Assembly: GCF_900129485.1 (NCBI RefSeq)
Contig: NZ_FQVW01000008.1
Span: 19,951-83,950 of the forward strand
Direction of reading: 5' to 3'
DNA: 64,000 nt
Origin: Ornithinibacillus halophilus
GTDB taxonomy: Bacteria; Bacillota; Bacilli; Bacillales; Amphibacillaceae
Made by a program: the position numbers and the translations under genes. Each line of letters opens with the position of its first letter. The first letter of the stretch is position 1. A model generated the notes under the pieces. It was not told the origin of the DNA. It was given only the letters and a program-made list of their open reading frames with translations, and made no database searches. Shown here in pieces: positions 8,238-17,315 of this stretch.

Positions 8238-8915
8238 CTAACCTCGGATTAAAGTATATGCGTATATGGCTTCGCAACCGACTTGCTTGAATAGTGATGC
8301 AGCATGTCGTATTGTTGTACCCGTTGTATATATATCATCGACAAGAATGACTGATTTGTTTATAGTTTTCTTTAACTTAAAGGGATTCTCACTGGAAATT
8401 CGTTGATATCTCGTTTTCTTTGATTGTTTTTCACTATGATCACGTTCCAATATCTCTTCACATGGTATTGTCAAAGCTTCTGCCAGCATTAGAGCTTGAT
8501 TAAATCTCCGTTCTTCTAATCGCTCTTCACTTAATGGAATAGGAACAGCAATTATGTTTTTCATTTTGGAAAACTTCTGTTTAAATCCTTGAGAAAAGTA
8601 GGACTGAAATGCTTTTCCCACTTCATAGTCCCCTCGGTATTTCCATTTTGCGATCATGTCTTGCATATGTTGGTTATAGGTGAATAGAGAGTAATTCGAT
8701 GTTAGTGGGTCTTCCCCTTTGTAATGTTCCTTCCAGTAAGTGCAATCTGAACATAATTTCATCTTGCTTTCTCTACTGCACATCATGCAGCGTTGGCCTG
8801 TAATTTTAACCAGTTTATTTTCACATGTGTCACATAAATACGTTGGTGGTTTCGGGATAAGAGTCGACCAATTAACGTCAACAATTATTTCTTCAAAACA
8901 CCATGTACACTTCAT
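8238..8915 (-). CDS. comFC: Competence protein ComFC (phosphoribosyltransferase-like)
   Basis: ComFC is needed for DNA uptake during natural transformation and works with the ComFA ATPase. The 225 residues have an N-terminal double CxxC zinc-binding region (CTWCFEE, CDTCEN, CMMCSRESKMKLCSDC). A type I phosphoribosyltransferase fold follows, with the PRPP loop VILVDDIYTTGTTIRHAAS near 190-208. The start overlaps the comFA stop by four bases (ATGA). comFB, which lies between comFA and comFC in B. subtilis, is missing. Confidence 0.95.
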   Translation of the reverse strand: MKCTWCFEEIIVDVNWSTLIPKPPTYLCDTCENKLVKITGQRCMMCSRESKMKLCSDCTYWKEHYKGEDPLTSNYSLFTYNQHMQDMIAKWKYRGDYEVGKAFQSYFSQGFKQKFSKMKNIIAVPIPLSEERLEERRFNQALMLAEALTIPCEEILERDHSEKQSKKTRYQRISSENPFKLKKTINKSVILVDDIYTTGTTIRHAASLFKQVGCEAIYAYTLIRG

Positions 8916-10309
8916 TTTAATGCCTCCCCACGTTTATTCATCTTTTGAATCGAACGAATCGCTTGGACCATTGCATTTGTTTTTCCATCATGAAAAAAGA
9001 CAACCTCTCCAGTTGGATCATTGCTATTTCTTCCCGCTCTGCCTGCAATTTGTACAAGGGCTGCTTCATCAAACACATCATGACTAGCATCAATTACTGC
9101 AACATCAACCGATGGAAAAGTAACTCCTCTTTCTAAAATAGTTGTCGTTAGCAGAATATCAATTTTCTTCTTCCTAAATAATTGCACCTTTTCTTCACGT
9201 TCAGGGTCCTCAGCGTGGACTGATTCAACTTTTAATTGAAAATCATGTGACTTCTTTAGGTTTTGGGCTAAATCAATTGTTGAGACGAAAATAAGGAGTT
9301 GTCGAGATGGGTTTTTGCGCTTTTGATACCATTTTAGAAAGGGTGTTGGATATTGATTTAGTTTGAGTTGTTTTTTTAAGGAGAAACAAAGGGTAAGAGT
9401 CGGTACAGGTAAAGGAAATCCATGATAACGAATGGGGACGAAGACGTGAGGGATTTTTTTCTGTTCTACGAGCTTTCGGTGTATTTTACGAGGAGTGGCT
9501 GTTAAATAAATTGTTGTGCTTGTTGTTTTTTTAGCACGATTAGCAGCAAAAGGTAAAGAAGGATCCATATGAAATGGAAATGCGTCTACTTCATCAATGA
9601 TCATTAAATCAAATGCTTCCTGGTATCGAATTAATTGATGAGTAGTTGCTAATATTAATTGTGCATTCCCTGCTTTGTCTGGACTTCCTCCATATAATGC
9701 TTGAATGGACACATCTTGAAATGCTTCTTTAAATCTAGGGAATAATTCTCGCACAACATCAGCACGTGGAGTAGCTAAACAAATTCGTTTTCCCATTTTT
9801 AATGCCTCAGTAATGCCTGGGAATAGCATCTCGGTTTTTCCAGCTCCGCACACTGCCCATATGAGAAGTACCTTTTCTCTGTTTTGAATTGCTTCAACCA
9901 TGCGTTTTGATGCTTTTTCTTGTACTGACGTTAACTCACCAGACCAGGTACATGGGTTTTCATGCATTTCCCAATTCGCCTCTGGACCATTCCATATATA
10001 TAATGGCGTACATGTCATCACTCGTCCCATTTCTACGCATTTCCGGCAATAATAATGATTCTTTTGACAAACAGCACAAGGAATGGTTCCCAGATAATAT
10101 TTTTTATTGTTACCACATCGTTGGCATTGATAGAAAAATGATTTGCTTTTAAAAGGAGGGGTTTCAGAAAATAGCTGGTGTTTTATTGCCGAGGAGAATT
10201 CATCTTGAGTCATGTCAATTTCTTGACGTAGGAGTAATTTACCAGAGTATCGTTTTGTGAGTTCTTGTAGATCGGTCGTGGAGTAGAGGGGGTTTTTAGT
10301 ATTCAACAT
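8912..10309 (-). CDS. comFA: Competence DNA helicase/translocase ComFA
   Basis: ComFA is a membrane-associated DEAD-box-like ATPase that helps pull single-stranded DNA into the cell in transformation. The 465 residues include a four-cysteine zinc finger at about 62-92 (CQRCGN, CAVCQK, CRKCVEMG), Walker A AVCGAGKTE, the DEVD box MIIDEVDAFPF, motif III LTATP, and the C-terminal helicase domain with ILERGVTF and QIAGRAGR. Length is close to B. subtilis ComFA (463). A ribosome site (GGAGTTG) precedes the ATG. I saw no clear ComK box in the short gap upstream. Confidence 0.97.
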   Translation of the reverse strand: MLNTKNPLYSTTDLQELTKRYSGKLLLRQEIDMTQDEFSSAIKHQLFSETPPFKSKSFFYQCQRCGNNKKYYLGTIPCAVCQKNHYYCRKCVEMGRVMTCTPLYIWNGPEANWEMHENPCTWSGELTSVQEKASKRMVEAIQNREKVLLIWAVCGAGKTEMLFPGITEALKMGKRICLATPRADVVRELFPRFKEAFQDVSIQALYGGSPDKAGNAQLILATTHQLIRYQEAFDLMIIDEVDAFPFHMDPSLPFAANRAKKTTSTTIYLTATPRKIHRKLVEQKKIPHVFVPIRYHGFPLPVPTLTLCFSLKKQLKLNQYPTPFLKWYQKRKNPSRQLLIFVSTIDLAQNLKKSHDFQLKVESVHAEDPEREEKVQLFRKKKIDILLTTTILERGVTFPSVDVAVIDASHDVFDEAALVQIAGRAGRNSNDPTGEVVFFHDGKTNAMVQAIRSIQKMNKRGEALK

Positions 10310-10333
10310 GTATCAACTCCATTTCAGTGGATT

Positions 10334-10370
10334 TGAATAAAGCTATCTCTATAAAAGCATAGAGATAGCT
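10334..10370 (-). terminator. Intrinsic terminator after degV
   Basis: Perfect 11-bp inverted repeat AGCTATCTCTA / TAGAGATAGCT followed on the reverse strand by TTTATTC. It separates degV from comFA. Confidence 0.8.
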
Positions 10371-10390
10371 AGTAAAATAATTTATAATTG

Positions 10391-11230
10391 CTATACCGTA
10401 TACCAACAAACTCCAATTGCACCTTCACCTAAATGTGTCCCGATAACCGGTCCAAAATAACTAAGAGTTGCTTCGGATTGTGGGTATTTTTTCAAAAAGT
10501 CATCTTTTAACTCATTAGCTGCTTCTTCAGCATTCGCGTGAATAAATGCAACCTTAAGCTTTCTATCTTTTGCATCTTCTTCCAACATTCCAATAATACG
10601 ATTTAATGCCTTCTTACGAGTACGTATTTTTTCAAACGGAACAATAACCTTGTCCACAAAGTGAAGGACCGGTTTAACCTGAAGTAGGCTTCCAACTAAT
10701 GCTTGCGCTCCATTCAATCGTCCTCCACGGTGAAGATTCGTTAAATCATCCACCATAAAATACGCCTTAATGCTAGCTTTAATTTGATCAAGACGTTGAA
10801 TGATTTCTTCTGGAGTTTTATCTTGTTTAGCTAATTCTGCTGCTTCAAGAACATAAAATCCTTGAGCCATACAGCTAATTTCTGAATCAAACGCATATAC
10901 ATCAATGCCTTCTACCATATCACCAGCACTTACAATTGCTTGATACGTACCACTAATACCACTTGATAGATGAATCGAAACAACAGCATCATAATCTTTT
11001 GCTAATTCTTCAAGTTTTTCAGTTACATAGCCGATTGAAGGTTGAGATGTCGTTGGTAGTTCCTTTGCATCTTTTATCTTTTGATAAAATTCTTCTGTTG
11101 TTATATCAATTTCTTCTTGGTAGGAATCATCACCAAAAACCACGCTTAAGGGTACCATATGTATATCTTTGTCTTCACGTATATTTTTGGGAATGTATGC
11201 CGTGCTGTCAGTCATTACAGCAATTCTCAT
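10391..11230 (-). CDS. degV: DegV family fatty-acid-binding protein
   Basis: DegV-fold proteins bind a long-chain fatty acid, and the FakB members present it to the kinase FakA. The 279 residues begin MRIAVMTDSTAYIPKNI and contain PTTSQPSIGYV and the fatty-acid-site serine loop HLSSGISGTYQAI. Later come LTNLHRGGRLNGAQALVGSL and the C-terminal GPVIGTHLGEGAIGV. The length is typical. Upstream at 11231-11627 there is a gap of almost 400 bases before degU with a GC-richer repeat pair. In B. subtilis degV follows degSU in the same way. Confidence 0.94.
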   Translation of the reverse strand: MRIAVMTDSTAYIPKNIREDKDIHMVPLSVVFGDDSYQEEIDITTEEFYQKIKDAKELPTTSQPSIGYVTEKLEELAKDYDAVVSIHLSSGISGTYQAIVSAGDMVEGIDVYAFDSEISCMAQGFYVLEAAELAKQDKTPEEIIQRLDQIKASIKAYFMVDDLTNLHRGGRLNGAQALVGSLLQVKPVLHFVDKVIVPFEKIRTRKKALNRIIGMLEEDAKDRKLKVAFIHANAEEAANELKDDFLKKYPQSEATLSYFGPVIGTHLGEGAIGVCWYTV

Positions 11231-11446
11231 CGGTTACCTTCCTCTCATAAATAATGATTCTATGATTGCTAAACTATTTCCTTATATTTTACATGAATCC
11301 CCTAAAAAATGCATTATTTAAAGTTATATTTGTGAATAAATTATGTCGGTGATGGGTTGGTTGGATTGATTGTATGTAGTAGATGAGTGTTGGGTTATGG
11401 GTGACAATGAGGCGTCATCAGTGACCGGAGAAAATGGAAATGATGT

Positions 11447-11530
11447 GCTACGGGCATCGAGATGGCCTATCGATTACTGTAGAGACTGGCGGTGGCGGGC
11501 TACGGGCATCGAGATGACCTGTCGATTACT
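11447..11530. repeat. Intergenic direct repeat, two 32-bp copies
   Basis: GCTACGGGCATCGAGATG followed by CCTATCGATTACT-like sequence occurs at 11447-11478 and 11499-11530, with two mismatches and a 52-base period. The surrounding stretch (11340-11560) is GC-richer than its neighbours and holds no convincing gene: the 80-codon open frame at 11370-11612 has no family resemblance. Confidence 0.75.
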
Positions 11531-11578
11531 CTTTGAACTCAAGTACAGGCCAAAAGGGAATCGAGTGATCTTAATCAA

Positions 11579-11618
11579 ACAAAAAAACCGAACTAATTCA
11601 AATCAGAACTAGTTCGGA
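11579..11618 (-). terminator. Intrinsic terminator after degU
   Basis: Reverse strand reads CCGAACTAGTT, loop CTGATTTG, AATTAGTTCGG, then TTTTTTTG. It ends the degS-degU transcript. Confidence 0.9.
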
Positions 11619-11627
11619 TACATAAAA

Positions 11628-12320
11628 TTATAGTACTTCTACCCAGCCTTTTCGAATTGCCGAAACAACTGCTTGTGTACGATCATTTACGTTCATTTTT
11701 TGTAAAATATTACTTACGTGGTTTTTAACCGTTTTCTCACTGATATATAATGTTTCCGCTACCGCACGATTACTCTTTCCTTCTGCAAGCAATTGTAATA
11801 CTTCACACTCACGCTTTGTTAGGATATGAAGTGGACGTTGGTATTCAACACCACTATCTAATGTTGCGGCAATATTATCTTTCGTTAAACGACGATATTC
11901 TTGAACCAGATTATGCGTTACTTTCGGATGTAAATAAGATCCTCCTTCAGCAACTACTTTAACGGCTTCAACTAATGAATTCGAATCCATTTCTTTTAAT
12001 AAATATCCTTGGGCGCCTGTTTTCAAGGCATGTGTCACATAACTTTCATCATCATGGATTGATAGAATAATAACTTTGGTTTCAGGGAAATGTTTAATAA
12101 GTTCTGCTGTAGCTTGAACACCATTCATATTCGGCATATTAATATCCATTAAAACAACGTTAGGGTTATATTCTTTTACTAGTTTTGTAGCCATACTCCC
12201 ATCATCACCCTCAGCAACAATTCGGAATGAAGGTTCAAATTCTAATATCCGTTTTACCCCTTCTCTAAACAACTTATGATCATCAATCAATATTATATCT
12301 ATTGCTTTGTCGGTATTCAT
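11628..12320 (-). CDS. degU: Two-component response regulator DegU
   Basis: DegU is a NarL-family transcription factor that, depending on phosphorylation, controls competence, motility, exoenzymes and biofilm formation. The 230 residues have a receiver domain at 1-120, with acidic DD near 12-13, phospho-acceptor Asp in [13 protein letters not shown] and Lys in YLLKEMD. A LuxR-type helix-turn-helix covers about 165-228 ([20 protein letters not shown], then [18 protein letters not shown]). The cognate kinase degS is immediately upstream (95-base gap). Confidence 0.97.
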   Translation of the reverse strand: MNTDKAIDIILIDDHKLFREGVKRILEFEPSFRIVAEGDDGSMATKLVKEYNPNVVLMDINMPNMNGVQATAELIKHFPETKVIILSIHDDESYVTHALKTGAQGYLLKEMDSNSLVEAVKVVAEGGSYLHPKVTHNLVQEYRRLTKDNIAATLDSGVEYQRPLHILTKRECEVLQLLAEGKSNRAVAETLYISEKTVKNHVSNILQKMNVNDRTQAVVSAIRKGWVEVL

Positions 12321-12415
12321 ATTGTTTTTCCTCCCATTTATTTCTATTTCCCCTATTACGCCCCATGATAGAAAAAAGTCTATTTTATATAATTATTCTC
12401 TCTAAATTCATATAA

Positions 12416-13555
12416 TCAAATGTTCTGATAAGGAACAGAAACAATAATTGTCGTTCCGCTCCCAATTTTGGAGTTGATATTTATCTCTCCATCGAACATC
12501 TCAACACGTTCACGCATCCCCATAATCCCAAATGATTTATCACGTCTTATTTTAGGGTCAAAACCTTGTCCATTATCTTTAACTACTAATGTTAGATTAC
12601 TAGAACAAATTTCTATCTTCACTTGAATCAGTGTAGCGTTTGCATGTTTAATGGCATTTTGTAAGGCTTCTTGAACCAATCGGAAAAACGCTATCTCGTA
12701 CTGTTGTTTTAATCGTTTATCCTCACCAATTGCTTGAAAGTCTATTTTAACATTATTATAGTCTGCTGTCGTTGCCACATATTTCTTTATTGTTGGAATT
12801 AATCCTAGATCATCTAGCGCCATAGGTCGAAGGTCATAGATAATTCTTCTAACCTCGTAAAGAGAGGAACGAACCATTCTACGTACACTTTTAATTTCTT
12901 GTAGCGCTTCCTCAGTACTACCTTCTCTAAAGGTACGATCTACTAATTCTGAACGAAGTAATATATTTGCTAACATTTGTGCTGGACCATCATGTATCTC
13001 ACGGGATATCCTTTTTCGCTCTTCTTCTTGCGCCTCAATAATCTTCAAACTGAATTCCTGCTTCTCTTTCGCTTCATTCAATAATTCATTAACTTGCCTA
13101 AAATCATCTGTAATATAGGTTAGGATAACAGATATTTTATTCGCAAGCCCTTCTGCACGCTCGATTGTTTGATGTAACGATATTAAACGTCTTTCTAGCT
13201 CATCACGTTTATCCCTTAAACGCTTTTCTTCTTGGCGAACCATTGCAAGCTTTGTCTGCAGTGCATGAGTTGTTTCATAAACTTCTCGAATCTCATCTTC
13301 CGAGTAACGATCAAAGTACTTACTGACTTCAGAAAGTCGACGTCTAGAATATGCTACGTTCTGCTCCAGTTGGTCCCCTGACTCTATATATTGGATGACT
13401 TGACTCCTAGTTTCTTCTAACTCACGGGAAAGCATTTCGTGTTCTGAACGTGCTTCTTCACTTATATGAAAAATTTCATCCTTGCTATTCTCTACTACAT
13501 CTACCATCTCATCCAGTATATAATCCAAATCTTTCTCCTTGGTTTTCACTGTCAT
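12416..13555 (-). CDS. degS: Sensor histidine kinase DegS
   Basis: DegS is a cytoplasmic histidine kinase that phosphorylates DegU. The 379 residues show an N-terminal sensor coiled coil without membrane segments. The HisKA_3 box is ISREIHDGPAQMLANILLRS (phosphorylated His in REIHDG, near 188). A short HATPase domain follows, with NAIKHANA, VKDNGQGFDP and SFGIMGMRERV. Length is close to B. subtilis DegS (385). The gap to divergent yvyE (13556-13729) should carry the promoters of both genes. Confidence 0.97.
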   Translation of the reverse strand: MTVKTKEKDLDYILDEMVDVVENSKDEIFHISEEARSEHEMLSRELEETRSQVIQYIESGDQLEQNVAYSRRRLSEVSKYFDRYSEDEIREVYETTHALQTKLAMVRQEEKRLRDKRDELERRLISLHQTIERAEGLANKISVILTYITDDFRQVNELLNEAKEKQEFSLKIIEAQEEERKRISREIHDGPAQMLANILLRSELVDRTFREGSTEEALQEIKSVRRMVRSSLYEVRRIIYDLRPMALDDLGLIPTIKKYVATTADYNNVKIDFQAIGEDKRLKQQYEIAFFRLVQEALQNAIKHANATLIQVKIEICSSNLTLVVKDNGQGFDPKIRRDKSFGIMGMRERVEMFDGEININSKIGSGTTIIVSVPYQNI

Positions 13556-13729
13556 TCATTTCCACCAACCTATGTTATAATTATACGAAGTAATGAATTT
13601 ATTTTATAGAGGTCTTTTAGCACAAATTGAAAAACACAATCAGTACATACGACCTATTATTCTAAATTTTGTTGAAAATATATATGCTTTTACTTAACCT
13701 ATTATAACATCAAAGGGGAGAAAAATGAC

Positions 13730-14362
13730 ATGTTATCGCAATATTATACGGTCAAGCCTTCAGGTTCTGATGAAATAATCATACAAAAGTCACGCTTTAT
13801 TGGATATGTCCGTCGTGTGGAAACAGAAGAAGAAGCTCAAACGTTTATTCAAGAAATAAAGAAGAAACATCATGATGCCACACATAACTGTTCAGCGTAT
13901 ATGATCGGTGAAAATGATCAAATTCAAAAAGCTAATGATGATGGCGAACCAAGTGGCACAGCGGGAGTTCCAATACTTGAAGTGTTAAAAAAACAAAACT
14001 TAAAAGATACAGCGGTGGTAGTTACCCGTTATTTTGGTGGAATTAAACTAGGAGCTGGTGGATTAATCCGTGCTTATAGCAGTACAACTTCCCAAGCAAT
14101 TAAAACTACAGGTGTTGTAAAACGTCAGTTGATGCAGGGATTTTCCATTACTGTAGATTATACTTTACTAGGAAAATTAGAAAACACGCTTAGAAACTCT
14201 GATTATATACTGGAAGAGATCAATTATTTAGACAAAGTGGCGTTTATTGTATTTGTGGAAAATGGACTGGAAGATAAGTTTATAGAGTGGATCGTTGACC
14301 TGACAAATGACCAAGCAGAAATTGAAAAGAAAGATGTAAAATATATAGAAATAGAAGTATAG
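13730..14362 (+). CDS. yvyE: YigZ/IMPACT family protein (YvyE)
   Basis: The YigZ/IMPACT family has an N-terminal UPF0029 fold related to the eukaryotic translation regulator IMPACT and a C-terminal ferredoxin-like domain. The biochemical role in bacteria is not settled. The 210 residues carry the hallmark strings KSRFIGYVRRVETEEEAQTF, HDATHNCSAYMIG, NDDGEPSGTAGVPILEVL and VVTRYFGGIKLGAGGLIRAY. Its position next to degS is as in B. subtilis. Ribosome site AAAGGGGAG. It ends inside a terminator shared with nagB. Confidence 0.95.
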   Translation: MLSQYYTVKPSGSDEIIIQKSRFIGYVRRVETEEEAQTFIQEIKKKHHDATHNCSAYMIGENDQIQKANDDGEPSGTAGVPILEVLKKQNLKDTAVVVTRYFGGIKLGAGGLIRAYSSTTSQAIKTTGVVKRQLMQGFSITVDYTLLGKLENTLRNSDYILEEINYLDKVAFIVFVENGLEDKFIEWIVDLTNDQAEIEKKDVKYIEIEV

Positions 14363-14388
14363 GCATAGGACCTATACTTCTTTTATTT
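14352..14388. terminator. Bidirectional terminator between yvyE and nagB
   Basis: AGAAGTATAGG / CCTATACTTCT forms an 11-bp stem with a 7-base loop and T-rich flanks on both strands. The stem overlaps the stop codons of both convergent genes. Confidence 0.9.
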
Positions 14389-15106
14389 GGCTTAATGCTG
14401 CTTCATCAGCGATGATCGTAACATTTGAATGTTTTTGTAAGATAGAAGCTGGGAATTCTTCCGTCACTTCCCCTTGCACTAATTTTTTAACTGCTTCTGC
14501 TTTATTCTCACCGGATACTAAAAGAATGATTTCTTTACTTTCCATTATAGTGTCAATTCCCATCGTTATCGCATGTTTAGGAACTTCATCAATACTTGAA
14601 AAGAAACGGGAATTTGCCTGTCTAGTCGATTCATCTAACTCAACAACATGTGTACGGCTGTTAAATGGTGTACCTGGCTCATTAAAACCAATATGACCAT
14701 TCAATCCTAATCCTAGAATTTGAATATCAACAGGCCCTTTTTCCTTTAGTTCTTTTTCAAATGTCTCACATTCTGCATTCATATCAGAAGTTTCCCCATT
14801 TGGGATATGCGTGTTTTCAAGTTGGATATCAATATGATCAAATAATTTATCATTCATAAAATAACGATAACTATTTGGATCATTCCCTTTTAAACCAACA
14901 TATTCATCTAAATTAAAAGTTGTTGTGTTATTAAAAGAGATTTCGCCTTGTTGTTGTTTTTCAATTAAGCAACGATATAAACCTTCAGGTGTCGAACCCG
15001 TTGCAAGGCCTAATACTGGATTATCCGTAGTTTTAAGAAATGAAGTTAACTTTTCACACGCTTTCAAGCTCATGCTTTCATAATTAGCTACTTTTACTAT
15101 ATTCAT
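14372..15106 (-). CDS. nagB: Glucosamine-6-phosphate deaminase
   Basis: NagB converts glucosamine-6-phosphate to fructose-6-phosphate and ammonia, the last step of amino-sugar catabolism. The 244 residues contain the family signature LGLATGSTPEGLYRCL, FNLDEYVGL, the active-site segment LGLGLNGHIGFNEPG and TMGIDTIM. The length is that of the short Bacillus form. It sits 16 bases downstream of nagA as an operon. The usual GntR-type repressor gene nagR is not present next to the pair. Confidence 0.97.
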   Translation of the reverse strand: MNIVKVANYESMSLKACEKLTSFLKTTDNPVLGLATGSTPEGLYRCLIEKQQQGEISFNNTTTFNLDEYVGLKGNDPNSYRYFMNDKLFDHIDIQLENTHIPNGETSDMNAECETFEKELKEKGPVDIQILGLGLNGHIGFNEPGTPFNSRTHVVELDESTRQANSRFFSSIDEVPKHAITMGIDTIMESKEIILLVSGENKAEAVKKLVQGEVTEEFPASILQKHSNVTIIADEAALSQIKEV

Positions 15107-15122
15107 GTTGTTCCCCTTTCAA

Positions 15123-16286
15123 TTACGCTATTACACCGCGACAAATTGTAGTGTGTATTGTTAAATCGTGATCTACAAGTAAAATATCAGCATCTTTTCC
15201 CACCGTAATACTACCTTTACGATCAAAAACATTCAATTGTTTTGCTGGATTCACAGAAGCCATTTCGATTACGTCTTGGATAGACACTTCAGGTAGTTGC
15301 AACATTTGCTTAGCACCGTCTTGTAATTTTAAAATACTTCCGGCCAATGTACCATCTTCTAATACGGCACGGTCCTCTGTTACCACTACTGGTTGCCCAC
15401 CTAATTCATAGTTACCTGGCTGCAAGCATTTGGCACGCATAGCATCCGTTATTAAAATCAATCGTTCCCTACCTACGTTTTTATAGATTAAGTTAAGCAT
15501 ATCTGTAGAAACATGGATACCGTCTGCTATGAGTTCTGCACGTAATTCTTCTAATTCAAATGCGGCACCTACTACTCCAATGTCTCGATGATGGATTCCA
15601 CTCATCGCATTACATAGATGTGTTACCTGGCGAACCCCATGGGAAACGGCTTTCTGCATTCCAGCGAAGTCCGTACTCGTATGTCCTGCTGATACATTAA
15701 TTCCAGCATCATACAGGTGCCTGATGAATGTTCCATCCTCATCATGTTCTGGTGCCATAGTAATTGTTTTAATTTTGTTCCCAGATAACGCTTGCCATTT
15801 TTCAAATTGTTCAATGTTCGGCTTCATAATATGCTGTTCGGGTTGAGCGCCTTTTTTACTTTTTTCAATAAATGGCCCTTCCAAATGCACTCCAATGACT
15901 TCTGCATAACCTCTTTTATTTTCATACTTTGCCACATTGATTAGGGCTTTATCAATATTTTCTACAGATTGTGTAATCGTCGTAGCTAAGAAACTTGTTG
16001 TTCCTTCTACAGGGAGAACACTAGCCATTGAATCCAGTGCTTCCTCGGTTGCATCCATTACATCCGAGCCATTTGCTCCATGGATATGGCCGTCAATGAA
16101 TCCCGGTATGGCATTTAAATTGGATCCATCAACTATTTTTAATGGGCTGGGATAGGATTTGGGTTGTTCATTTTGCTTATAAACACCTGTAATTTTTCCA
16201 TCTACCACTAATAAATTTCCGTTTACAATTATTTCATCTTCAGCATAGATTGATACATTTTTCATGTATATATTACTACTATTCAT
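15123..16286 (-). CDS. nagA: N-acetylglucosamine-6-phosphate deacetylase
   Basis: NagA removes the acetyl group from N-acetylglucosamine-6-phosphate before NagB acts. The 387 residues include the metal-binding IPGFIDGHIHGANGSDVMD, the catalytic-site region GVHLEGPFI, the zinc ligand loops SAGHTSTDF and THLCNAMS, LIADGIHV, and the acid/base Asp in LITDAMRA. The start has GAAAGGA upstream. I saw no convincing NagR palindrome in 16287-16386. Confidence 0.97.
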   Translation of the reverse strand: MNSSNIYMKNVSIYAEDEIIVNGNLLVVDGKITGVYKQNEQPKSYPSPLKIVDGSNLNAIPGFIDGHIHGANGSDVMDATEEALDSMASVLPVEGTTSFLATTITQSVENIDKALINVAKYENKRGYAEVIGVHLEGPFIEKSKKGAQPEQHIMKPNIEQFEKWQALSGNKIKTITMAPEHDEDGTFIRHLYDAGINVSAGHTSTDFAGMQKAVSHGVRQVTHLCNAMSGIHHRDIGVVGAAFELEELRAELIADGIHVSTDMLNLIYKNVGRERLILITDAMRAKCLQPGNYELGGQPVVVTEDRAVLEDGTLAGSILKLQDGAKQMLQLPEVSIQDVIEMASVNPAKQLNVFDRKGSITVGKDADILLVDHDLTIHTTICRGVIA

Positions 16287-16365
16287 AAGAAGTTCGTTCC
16301 TTTCTAAATCTTCTTAGCATGTTTAACGTAGCATAACTTATATTGATTGTCATCTGTTTATCTAT

Positions 16366-16392
16366 AAGAAAAACTAGCTCAAAAAGCTAGTT
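16366..16392 (-). terminator. Intrinsic terminator after small ORF
   Basis: Reverse strand reads AACTAGCT, TTTTG, AGCTAGTT, TTTCTTAT. The upstream arm includes the stop codon of the 51-residue ORF. Confidence 0.75.
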
Positions 16393-16542
16393 AGTCACCG
16401 GTCGGGATTTTCTTTTATCTAATTGTTCCGATAATTCATTGATTAAAGTTTGAACCATTTCTTCTTGAGAACTAATTCTATTCTTTTCAGTATCATCGAT
16501 AATTTTCTTTAGCATTCTTTTATAAAATTCTTGCTCTCCCAC
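16387..16542 (-). CDS. Small hypothetical protein, 51 residues
   Basis: This frame starts at GTG (16540-16542) behind AAGGGTGGG and reads VGEQEFYKRMLKKIIDDTEK through a Lys/Arg/Glu-rich amphipathic helix to SRPVTN. It is not one of the known Bacillus small regulators I can recall: it lacks the Spo0E SQELD motif and does not match Sda. It is followed directly by its own terminator, which supports a real transcript. Located between sinR and nagA. Function unknown. Confidence 0.6.
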   Translation of the reverse strand: MGEQEFYKRMLKKIIDDTEKNRISSQEEMVQTLINELSEQLDKRKSRPVTN

Positions 16543-16722
16543 AGAAACCCACCCTTATTCTAAAAATCAATGAAACTATTATACCATATATTTCAAGTTG
16601 GTGGGCAAATAGTACTAAGTCCTTATGTGTTTAGTGTTGGTACATCATATGTAATGATTTAAAAAAAGTGTTTTTGCAATCGTATAGTTTAATAGGGTTA
16701 GTTCATTGGGTTAAAACAAAGT

Positions 16723-16752
16723 AAAAAACCGCAAGCAGCAATGCTTTACGGT
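16723..16752 (-). terminator. Intrinsic terminator after sinR
   Basis: Reverse strand ACCGTAAAGCA, TTGC, TGCTTGCGGT followed by TTTTTTAC: a GC-containing stem with one bulge, starting 13 bases past the sinR stop. Confidence 0.8.
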
Positions 16753-16764
16753 CTAGTTTTAATA

Positions 16765-17091
16765 TTATTCTTGATCTTTTTTCCATTTGTTAAATTCCAA
16801 ATATTCTTTAAATTGCTCTTTCGAAACGCCTGAATCCATAGCTTCTTTGACTATAGTTAGCCATTCTTGATCTAAATCTTCTGTTTGCTCATTAAGATCT
16901 GGATTAATTAGATCATTGATTGAAACACCTAATACTGCGCTGACCTTATCTACAAACTGGATCGATGGGTTTGACTGGAGGTTTCTTTCAATCGAACTTA
17001 AATAGGATTTGGCTACGTTTGCTTTTTCGGCTAATTCTGAAAGGGACATTTGCTTTTTCTCTCTTAAATGTTTGATTCGCTCACCGATCAA
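16765..17091 (-). CDS. sinR: Biofilm master repressor SinR
   Basis: SinR represses matrix genes (epsA and tapA operons in B. subtilis) and is held off by SinI. The product aligns end to end with B. subtilis SinR: XRE helix-turn-helix MSLSELAEKANVAKSYLSSI, ERNLQSNPSIQFVDKVSAVL, then the SinI/SinR interaction helices LDQEWLTIVKEAMDSGVSKE, QFKEYLEFNKWKKDQE. I chose the TTG at 17089-17091 because it gives the conserved M-I-G-E-R start and stands six bases after GAGGTG. A GTG three codons earlier lies inside that ribosome site. sinI is 75 bases upstream. Confidence 0.95.
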   Translation of the reverse strand: MIGERIKHLREKKQMSLSELAEKANVAKSYLSSIERNLQSNPSIQFVDKVSAVLGVSINDLINPDLNEQTEDLDQEWLTIVKEAMDSGVSKEQFKEYLEFNKWKKDQE

Positions 17092-17166
17092 GTTTCTCAC
17101 CTCTTTTAATGAAATTATACCATAATGAGATGAGAAGTTCTATTTGAAGCACATCTTTATAAAAAA

Positions 17167-17283
17167 TTATGTATATTTCTGCGCTTCGGCCAGAAAAACC
17201 CTGACTTCTTCAACGGTCATCCCAATATCCTTTGCTTCTTTCATTAAAGCTATCCACTCATAGTCAAGTTTGACTGAATCCAT
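17167..17283 (-). CDS. sinI: SinR antagonist SinI (short form)
   Basis: This 38-residue protein (MDSVKLDYEWIALMKEAKDI, then GMTVEEVRVFLAEAQKYT) matches the dimerisation helices of SinI/SinR: compare LDxEW, LMxEAK and EEVRxFL. SinI forms a heterodimer with SinR and strips it from DNA. It is shorter than B. subtilis SinI (57) and lacks the C-terminal tail. The start ATG has GGAGAAAGTA upstream. It sits between a c-di-GMP-I riboswitch and sinR, so the riboswitch should influence how much antagonist is made. Confidence 0.9.
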   Translation of the reverse strand: MDSVKLDYEWIALMKEAKDIGMTVEEVRVFLAEAQKYT

Positions 17284-17315
17284 TACTTTCTCCAATTACA
17301 GTCCCCCAATTATAC

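Noticed and set aside
8740..9136. Plus-strand frames opposite comFA/comFC
   Set aside because: They are shadows of strongly supported genes on the minus strand and lack ribosome sites.
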